A DNA stretch of 17,569 nucleotides from an uncultured Clostridia bacterium (GTDB lineage Bacteria; Bacillota; Clostridia; Oscillospirales; Acutalibacteraceae), in assembly GCA_947623765.1 (NCBI GenBank), contig CANQIG010000013.1, forward strand, positions 1 to 17,569, in the 5' to 3' direction. The notes beneath the pieces are model-generated. The model had not been told where the DNA came from. It did not search any database and saw nothing but the letters and a program-made list of their open reading frames with translations. The position numbers were made by a program, and so were the translations under genes. Every line of letters starts with the position of its first letter. Within the stretch, counting starts at the first letter, position 1. Positions 12,906 to 17,569 of the stretch are shown here, piece by piece.

Positions 12906-12934
12906 TTGACAAACGGCGGAAAACCGCCTATAAT
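12906..12934 (+). promoter_or_regulatory. Perfect-consensus sigma-A promoter of infC-rpmI-rplT
   Basis: TTGACA (12906-12911), 17-bp spacer, TATAAT (12929-12934). The spacer is largely an inverted repeat, GGCGG-AAAA-CCGCC (12915-12919 and 12924-12928). The transcript would start near 12941 with a leader of about 180 nt. Confidence 0.93.
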
Positions 12935-12966
12935 AGAGTACGTAGAAAAACAAAGCGGAGCATCCT

Positions 12967-13072
12967 GCTCTCACCCGTGCAGCCTTCTGCCACAGGTCCA
13001 TACGAAACGGAAAACGCGTTTTGCGCGTTTTGCGGCGTTGGTGTGCGGGCAGAGCGATCTGTCCGTTTTTTT
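12967..13072 (+). promoter_or_regulatory. infC leader attenuator (candidate L20-type leader)
   Basis: A terminator hairpin CGGGCAGA-GCGA-TCTGTCCG (13046-13065, one G-U pair, GNRA tetraloop) is followed by seven T (13066-13072). Its 5' arm can pair instead with an upstream segment: GCTCT at 12967-12971 with AGAGC (13051-13055), and CCCG at 12974-12977 with CGGG (13046-13049). That gives a terminator/antiterminator switch. In Bacillota the infC-rpmI-rplT operon is known to be controlled by ribosomal protein L20 acting on such a leader; L20 as the effector here is inferred. Confidence 0.7.
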
Positions 13073-13122
13073 GCGCCGCTTTGTACAGAACCAGATTTGC
13101 GCAGCTATGGAGGTGCTTCACC

Positions 13123-13641
13123 ATCAGCAAACAGGAACTGCAGATCAACGAAGAGATCCGCGACAAAGAGGTTCGCGTCGTAGGCGCGGACGGCGCACAG
13201 CTCGGCATCATGTCCGCTCGCGACGCGATGCATCTGGCGCAGGAAAAAAATCTTGACCTTGTCAAGATCGCGCCGCAGGCCAAGCCGCCCGTCTGCAAGA
13301 TCATCGACTACGGCAAGTACCGCTTTGAACAGTCGAAGCGGGAAAAAGAAATGAAACGCAACCAGCGTGTTGTGGAGCTCAAGGAGATCCGGCTCTCCCT
13401 GAACATCGACACCCACGACTTCGAGACGAAGCGGAACCATGCGCTCCGGTTCCTCTCCGAGGGGAACAAGGTCAAGGTGTCCATCCGTTTCCGCGGCCGT
13501 GAGATGGGCCATCCCGAGATCGGCACGGAGATCATGCAGCGGTTCGCGCAGTCTCTTGCGGAGACGGCGAACATCGATAAGGCCCCGAAGCTGGAGGGCC
13601 GGAGTATGCTGATGTTCCTCAGCCCGAAGCCCCAGAAGTAA
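13123..13641 (+). CDS. infC: Translation initiation factor IF-3
   Basis: A 172-residue IF-3, full length. It binds the 30S subunit, checks the start codon and initiator tRNA and keeps 50S off. The N domain opens LQINEEIRDKEVRVVG, followed by IAPQAKPPVCKIIDYGKYRFEQSKREKE and the C domain KEIRLSLNIDTHDFETK...KVSIRFRGREM. The start is an ATC codon at 13123: GGAGG (13109-13113) lies 9 nt upstream, and the residues from there match the usual IF-3 N terminus. The ATG at 13107 is out of frame, and an in-frame TTG at 13021 lies before the leader terminator. Rare start codons (ATT, ATC, ATA) are typical of infC and let IF-3 repress its own translation. First gene of the ribosomal operon, behind an attenuator. 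Confidence 0.96.
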   Translation: MSKQELQINEEIRDKEVRVVGADGAQLGIMSARDAMHLAQEKNLDLVKIAPQAKPPVCKIIDYGKYRFEQSKREKEMKRNQRVVELKEIRLSLNIDTHDFETKRNHALRFLSEGNKVKVSIRFRGREMGHPEIGTEIMQRFAQSLAETANIDKAPKLEGRSMLMFLSPKPQK

Positions 13642-13673
13642 CTGTTCATTGACTATCTAAGGAGGATCCCAAA

Positions 13674-13877
13674 ATGCCGAAGCTCAAAACCCACAGCGGT
13701 GCGAAGAAGCGCCTGAAGATCTCGAAGAACGGGAAGGTCATCCGCGCGCACGCGAATACCAGCCACCTTTTCAACGGCCACGGCAAGACCGCGAAGTGGA
13801 AGCGCCACAACAGAGGCACCGCCGTTACCGACAAGACGAACGTCAAGGCCGTCAGGAAAATGCTGCCCTACGAGTAA
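13674..13877 (+). CDS. rpmI: 50S ribosomal protein bL35
   Basis: A 67-residue, highly basic bL35, opening MPKLKTHSGAKKRLKISKNGK and containing RAHANTSHLF, both typical of the family. It is a late-assembling protein of the large subunit. A perfect AAGGAGG (13659-13665) is 8 nt before the ATG. It is between infC (33 nt upstream) and rplT (42 nt downstream) in the conserved operon and shares the infC promoter and attenuator. Length and motifs are normal. Confidence 0.98.
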   Translation: MPKLKTHSGAKKRLKISKNGKVIRAHANTSHLFNGHGKTAKWKRHNRGTAVTDKTNVKAVRKMLPYE

Positions 13878-13918
13878 GAAGGGCCCGCTTAAAAACGCTA
13901 CACCGGAGGTTATTATAA

Positions 13919-14272
13919 ATGGCTAGAGTGAAAGGCGCGCTCTCTACGCGCAAGAGAAGAAATAAGGTCTTAAAACTCGCGAAGGGCTACTGGGGCTCGA
14001 AGAGCCGCCACTTCAAGATGGCGAAACAGGCCGTCATGAAGTCCGGCAACTACGCGTATATCGGCAGAAAGCAGAGAAAGCGCGATTTCCGCCGCATCTG
14101 GATCACCCGCATCAACGCCGCGTGCCGTGCGAACGGCGTGTCCTACTCCGTTTTCATGAACGGTCTGAAGAAGGCGGGCGTGACGCTCAACAGAAAGATG
14201 CTTTCCGAGATCGCGATCGCGGACAGCGCGGCTTTCAAGGCTCTTGTCGAAACCGCGAAGGCCGCCCTCTAA
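13919..14272 (+). CDS. rplT: 50S ribosomal protein bL20
   Basis: A 117-residue bL20, normal in length. It binds 23S rRNA early in 50S assembly and in Bacillota represses its own operon by binding the infC leader. The start MARVKGALSTRKRRNKVLKLA and the YIGRKQRKRDFRRIWITRINAACR block are family signatures. The N-terminal basic tail and globular C domain are complete. GGAGGT (13905-13910) precedes the ATG by 8 nt. The operon ends at the terminator 11 nt after the stop. Its likely target would be the leader at 12967-13072. Confidence 0.98.
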   Translation: MARVKGALSTRKRRNKVLKLAKGYWGSKSRHFKMAKQAVMKSGNYAYIGRKQRKRDFRRIWITRINAACRANGVSYSVFMNGLKKAGVTLNRKMLSEIAIADSAAFKALVETAKAAL

Positions 14273-14282
14273 TAGTTCAGTT

Positions 14283-14317
14283 TCGCGCTCGGAAGTTCTC
14301 CGGGCGCGATTTTTCTT
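14283..14317 (+). terminator. Terminator of the infC-rpmI-rplT operon
   Basis: 11-bp stem, TCGCGCTCGGA (14283-14293) with TCCGGGCGCGA (14299-14309) including one G-U pair, loop AGTTC, then TTTTTCTTT. It begins 10 nt after the rplT stop. The methylase gene starts 19 nt later, so read-through may supply some of its transcript. Confidence 0.9.
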
Positions 14318-14335
14318 TGTTGGAGGGATCTGAGA

Positions 14336-15142
14336 ATGGAGACGGTGACGAGCCGGAAGCATCCCGCCGTGCAGCAGGCGGCGGCGCTCCTGAAAAGCGC
14401 GCAGCAGCGCCGCGAGACGGGCCTGTTCCTCGCGGAGGGCGCGCGCCTTTGCGCCGACGCCGCCGAGAGCGGTGTGGAGATCGAGCGCTGCTTTTTTACG
14501 TTGGAGGCCGAAGAAAAATACGGGCGGTACCTCGGCCCGGTCCTCGAAGCGGCGCGGGAGCGCTTTTGCGTTGCGCCGCACGCTGCGGAGCTGCTCTCCG
14601 ACACGAAGCACCCGCAGGGGGTCTTCTGCGTCTGCGCCGTGCCGAAGCCGCGCCGCGCGCTGTGGGACGCGCCGCGCGCGCTGGTGCTCGAGGACGTGCA
14701 GGACCCCTCGAACGTGGGCGGCGTGCTGCGGACCGCAGAGGCGCTCGGCGTGCCGGACGTCTGTTTCGTCGGCGCGTGCTGCGACCCGTTCTCCCCGAAG
14801 GTCGTGCGCGGGTCCATGGGCGCGGTGTTCCGCCTCGCGCTGCACAGCTTTCCGGAACCGTCCGCCTGCGCCGACCGGCTGCGTGAAGCGGGGTTCCGGC
14901 TGTTTGCGGCGGTCCCGACCGGCGGGGAGGACATCACGGCGGTCGGGTTTTCCGGGGAGAAATGCGCGGCCTGGGTCGGGAACGAGGGGAACGGTCTCTC
15001 GAAAGACGCGCTCGCCCGCGCGGACCGGCGGATCACGATCCCGATGGCGGGCAGGGCGGAGTCGCTGAACGCGTCCGTCGCGGGCGCGATCGTCCTCTGG
15101 GAGATGGTGCGCGGAGAGAAAAGGGGGAAGACGGATGGATAA
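14336..15142 (+). CDS. SpoU/TrmH family RNA methyltransferase
   Basis: A 268-residue SpoU (SPOUT) methyltransferase that would put a methyl group from S-adenosylmethionine on a ribose 2'-OH of rRNA or tRNA. The N-terminal substrate-binding domain (about 1-95, with RETGLFLAEGARLCADA) precedes the knotted catalytic domain with motif 1 EDVQDPSNVGGVLRTAEALG (about 118-137), motif 2 VGNEGNGLS (214-222) and motif 3 IPMAGRAESLNASVAG (235-250). These are complete, so it should be active. GGAGGG (14322-14327) is 8 nt before the ATG. A SpoU gene after rplT is common in Bacillota, which fits a role in ribosome maturation; the target nucleotide is unknown. It overlaps dprA by 8 nt. No separate promoter was recognised. 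Confidence 0.94.
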   Translation: METVTSRKHPAVQQAAALLKSAQQRRETGLFLAEGARLCADAAESGVEIERCFFTLEAEEKYGRYLGPVLEAARERFCVAPHAAELLSDTKHPQGVFCVCAVPKPRRALWDAPRALVLEDVQDPSNVGGVLRTAEALGVPDVCFVGACCDPFSPKVVRGSMGAVFRLALHSFPEPSACADRLREAGFRLFAAVPTGGEDITAVGFSGEKCAAWVGNEGNGLSKDALARADRRITIPMAGRAESLNASVAGAIVLWEMVRGEKRGKTDG

Positions 15143-16298
15143 TCGGGTGTATTGGATCTGGCTGCAGAACGCATTCGGGCCGGGCAGTCCGAAGCCGCGG
15201 CAGATCGCGGAGCGCTACGGCGGCCCGGAGTCCTTTTACCGGATGGGCGCCGGATTTTGGAGCGACTGCTCGTTCATCTCGGACCGGGAATTCGCGTCGC
15301 TCAGCGCGTTCGGCCCGGCGCACGCGGAGGCGTCGCTCGAGTACTGCGACAAGCTCGGGCAGGAGGTCCTCACGCCGGATATGCCCGGCTACCCCGCGCT
15401 CCTCAAGGAGATCTACAACCCGCCCGCCGCGCTCTATGTGCGGGGAAAGCTCCCGGAGAGCGCGCTCACCGTGACGGTCGTCGGGACGCGGAAGGCGGGC
15501 GAAAAGGGACGCGCCGCAGCGCGTGAGATCGCCTGCGGGCTCGGCCAGCGCGGCGTGACCGTCGTGAGCGGCGGCGCGCTCGGCGTGGACAGCGAAGCGC
15601 ACCGGGGCGCGATGCTCGGCGGCGGGAAGACGGTCGCCGTGCTTCCCTGCGGCCTCGATTACCCGTATCTCATGGACAACGCGATGCTGCGCGGCGAGAT
15701 CGTCGACCGGGAGGGCGCGCTCCTCACGGAGCTGCCCGCGCAGTCGCCCGTGCGGCAGGGCGCATTCCAGCTGCGGAACCGCATCCTCTCCGGCCTTGCG
15801 GACGGCGTGCTCGTCGTGGAAGCGCCGGAAAAGAGCGGCGCGCTCATCACCGCGAAGCACGCGCTCGAACAGGACCGGGAGGTGTTCGTCTATATCGGCG
15901 GGGAAGGCAAGGCGTTCGCAGGCTGCGCTGCGCTGGAGCGCGACGGCGCAAAGCGCGTTTCCGGCGCGGAGGAGATCGTCGCCGCGTTCGAGGGGAGAAT
16001 GCGCACGGAGCGCAGGGAGCTCCTCTCGGCGGCCATCGCCTCGATGCGGGAGCGGGAACGCCCCGCAAAAGCTGCCGGGAACAAAGCGCCGGAAAAAGAG
16101 GAGAACGCGGCCGTTCCGGAAGGGCTTTCGGACGGCGCCGCCGCCGTGCTCGCGGCACTCGGGAAAGAGCCGGTCCACGTCTCCGTGCTCGCGATGAAGG
16201 CCGGGCTTTCACCGGGCGGCGTCCTCGCGGCGCTGACCGAGCTGGAGATCCGCGATCTCGTCGCGGCGCTGCCGGGACAGCGCTTTCGCAGGCCGTGA
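15135..16298 (+). CDS. dprA: DNA processing protein DprA (Smf)
   Basis: A 387-residue DprA, which protects incoming single-stranded DNA during transformation and loads RecA on it. The N-terminal SAM-like region (1-75) leads into the Rossmann-like core with VGTRKAG (114-120), SGGALGVDSEAHRGAM (145-160) and QLRNRILSGLADGVLVVEA (from 212). After a charged linker (about 290-325) comes a winged-helix C domain (about 331-387, LSDGAAAVLAALGKEPVHVSVLAMKAGLS). All usual domains are present. It overlaps the methylase by 8 nt and is probably coupled to it; topA follows, the classic Bacillota order. No terminator was found between it and the topA promoter 34 bp later, so read-through into topA is possible. 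Other competence genes are not in the window. Confidence 0.96.
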   Translation: MDNRVYWIWLQNAFGPGSPKPRQIAERYGGPESFYRMGAGFWSDCSFISDREFASLSAFGPAHAEASLEYCDKLGQEVLTPDMPGYPALLKEIYNPPAALYVRGKLPESALTVTVVGTRKAGEKGRAAAREIACGLGQRGVTVVSGGALGVDSEAHRGAMLGGGKTVAVLPCGLDYPYLMDNAMLRGEIVDREGALLTELPAQSPVRQGAFQLRNRILSGLADGVLVVEAPEKSGALITAKHALEQDREVFVYIGGEGKAFAGCAALERDGAKRVSGAEEIVAAFEGRMRTERRELLSAAIASMRERERPAKAAGNKAPEKEENAAVPEGLSDGAAAVLAALGKEPVHVSVLAMKAGLSPGGVLAALTELEIRDLVAALPGQRFRRP

Positions 16299-16331
16299 TG
16301 TTTCGCGACAGCGCAAATTCGCACCATCCGC

Positions 16332-16360
16332 TTGCAAAAAAGCGATCCCTGTGGTATACT
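16332..16360 (+). promoter_or_regulatory. Sigma-A promoter of topA
   Basis: TTGCAA (16332-16337), 17-bp spacer, TATACT (16355-16360). The leader of about 85 nt carries a hairpin CCGGCG/CGCCGG (16389-16394, 16407-16412). Confidence 0.82.
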
Positions 16361-16450
16361 ATCAAAATGGATTTTCTTCGATCATTCCCCGGCGCGGCTT
16401 CGGTCTCGCCGGTGCTTCGATAGACAGGAGACAAAAAGGAGACGGTCAGT

Positions 16451-17569
16451 ATGTCCAAGCTCGTCATTGTGGAGTCGCCCGCCAAGGCGCGGACGATCAA
16501 AAAATACCTCGGCGACGGGTACGAGGTCATCGCGTCCATGGGCCATGTGCGGGACCTGCCGAAGGCCCGCCTGTGCGTGGACGTGAAGGACGATTTCAAG
16601 CCGAAATACGCGGTCATCAAGGGGAAGGAGAAGCTCGTCTCGGAGCTGAAGAGCGCGGCGCAGGACAGCGACGGCGTCCTGCTCGCGACCGACCCCGACC
16701 GCGAGGGCGAGGCCATCTCGTGGCACCTCGCGTATCTGCTCGGGCTGGACGACACGGCGCAGAACCGCGTGACGTTCAACGAGATCACGAAGACGGGCAT
16801 CCGGGAGGGCATGGCCCATCCGCGCTCCATCGATATGGACCTTGTGAACGCGCAGCAGGCGCGGCGCATCCTCGACCGGCTGGTAGGGTACTCCCTCAGC
16901 CCGTTCCTCGCGAAGACGATCCGGCGGGGGCTCTCCGCGGGGCGCGTGCAGTCCGTCGCGCTCAGGATCATCGTGGACCGCGAGGAGGAGATCCGGCGGT
17001 TCAAGCCGGAGGAATACTGGAGCATCGACGCGAAGCTGACCGCGCCGCCCGCGCGGAACGTGTTCTCCGCATCGTTCTACGGCGATCGGAACGGCGAGAT
17101 CAAGATCAGCGACAAGGAACAGGCGGACGCGATCCTCGCGGCGCTCGAAAACGTGCCGTTCGTCGTGGAGTCCGTCAAAAAGGGAAAGAAAAACAAGCAG
17201 CCCGCGCCGCCGTTCATCACGTCGACGCTGCAGCAGGAGGCCTCGCGCAAGCTGGGGTTCCAGGCGCGGCGCACGATGCAGGCCGCGCAGGAGCTCTATG
17301 AGGGCGTCGACATCGAGGGCGTCGGGACCGTCGGCCTCATCACCTATATGCGTACCGATTCGCTGCGGCTCTCCGAGGACGCGATCGGCGAGGCGGTGGA
17401 CTTCATCGGCGCGCGGTGGGGGAAGAGCTACCTCCCCGCGAAGCCCCGCCACTATAAGGCGCGTGCCGGCGCGCAGGACGGCCACGAGGCCATCCGGCCG
17501 ACATCGGTGGCCCTGACGCCGAAGGACGTGGAAAGCTCCCTGACGCGCGACCAGTACAAGCTCTATAAG
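16451..17569 (+). CDS. topA: DNA topoisomerase I (type IA), N-terminal 373 residues
   Basis: The gene runs off the window; 373 codons are visible with no stop. Type IA topoisomerase relaxes negative supercoils through a 5'-phosphotyrosine link. The TOPRIM domain starts at SKLVIVESPAKARTIKKYLG, with the metal-binding ATDPDREGEAISWHL (about 80-94). The gate domains include RLVGYSLSPFL and SAGRVQSVALRIIVDRE, and the catalytic tyrosine is Tyr299 in GLITYMRTDS. The remaining parts (end of the core and zinc-finger C domain) lie outside. AAGGAG (16436-16441) is 9 nt before the ATG. It has its own promoter downstream of dprA, the common arrangement in Bacillota. topA expression often responds to supercoiling in bacteria; nothing here shows it directly. 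Confidence 0.97.
   Translation, partial: MSKLVIVESPAKARTIKKYLGDGYEVIASMGHVRDLPKARLCVDVKDDFKPKYAVIKGKEKLVSELKSAAQDSDGVLLATDPDREGEAISWHLAYLLGLDDTAQNRVTFNEITKTGIREGMAHPRSIDMDLVNAQQARRILDRLVGYSLSPFLAKTIRRGLSAGRVQSVALRIIVDREEEIRRFKPEEYWSIDAKLTAPPARNVFSASFYGDRNGEIKISDKEQADAILAALENVPFVVESVKKGKKNKQPAPPFITSTLQQEASRKLGFQARRTMQAAQELYEGVDIEGVGTVGLITYMRTDSLRLSEDAIGEAVDFIGARWGKSYLPAKPRHYKARAGAQDGHEAIRPTSVALTPKDVESSLTRDQYKLYK

Noticed and set aside
12361..12912. 183-codon minus-strand frame through the 161-bp copies
   Set aside because: It is the antisense of the repeats; silent-site differences follow the plus-strand frame of copy 1, and it overlaps the infC promoter.
13021..13122. Upstream in-frame extension of IF-3 from a TTG
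   Set aside because: It would be translated across the leader terminator, has no ribosome binding site and no resemblance to IF-3 N termini.

Overview
The window is GC-rich, densely packed, and carries Gram-positive style signals: strong AAGGAGG-type ribosome binding sites, near-consensus sigma-A promoters with 17-bp spacers, and GC hairpin plus T-run terminators. Gene content and order (Xaa-Pro peptidase, efp, CD1247-type zinc protein; infC-rpmI-rplT-SpoU methylase; dprA-topA; the UPF0237/UPF0210 pair; an RsgI/PepSY anti-sigma protein) point to a high-GC member of the Clostridia (Bacillota), probably Oscillospirales-like. The lineage below class level is inference. No tRNA, rRNA, CRISPR array, transposase or phage gene was seen.

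Layout. 1-1613: end of an M24 peptidase, then efp and an acidic zinc-ribbon protein, closed by a terminator. 1614-2506: 0.9 kb without a convincing gene, holding about 3.5 degenerate ~155-bp repeats, a consensus promoter and a structured leader with an internal terminator. 2507-3899: a two-gene operon of an IspD/TarI-type cytidylyltransferase and a short-chain dehydrogenase. 3965-5876 (minus): DUF378, UPF0210 and its ACT-domain partner UPF0237. 6139-7109: overlapping GNAT acetyltransferase and NUDIX hydrolase. 7238-9789: ECF-type sigma factor overlapping an RsgI-like membrane anti-sigma protein with five PepSY repeats. 9902-10489 (minus): type 4 uracil-DNA glycosylase, divergent from a stand-alone PduL phosphotransacylase (10637-11206). 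11284-11964 (minus): YwaF-like six-helix membrane protein. 12088-12858: an unrecognised small gene behind a double-hairpin leader, whose 3' half is repeated twice more in tandem as 161-bp broken copies. 12906-14317: infC-rpmI-rplT operon with a perfect-consensus promoter, a leader attenuator and a non-canonical ATC start for infC. 14336-17569: SpoU methylase and dprA, then topA (cut by the window end) from its own promoter.

Most genes are housekeeping (translation, DNA processing, repair). The least explained parts are: (i) the terminator-containing leader or possible ~100-nt small RNA at 2251-2350 ahead of the putative CDP-ribitol operon; (ii) the 161-bp tandem partial gene copies at 12386-12858, whose differences are mostly synonymous; (iii) the diverged intergenic repeats at 1626-2200; and (iv) the sigma/RsgI-PepSY pair as a surface-signalling unit. 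I do not see a complete novel multi-gene system; the best candidates for undescribed biology are these RNA and repeat elements.
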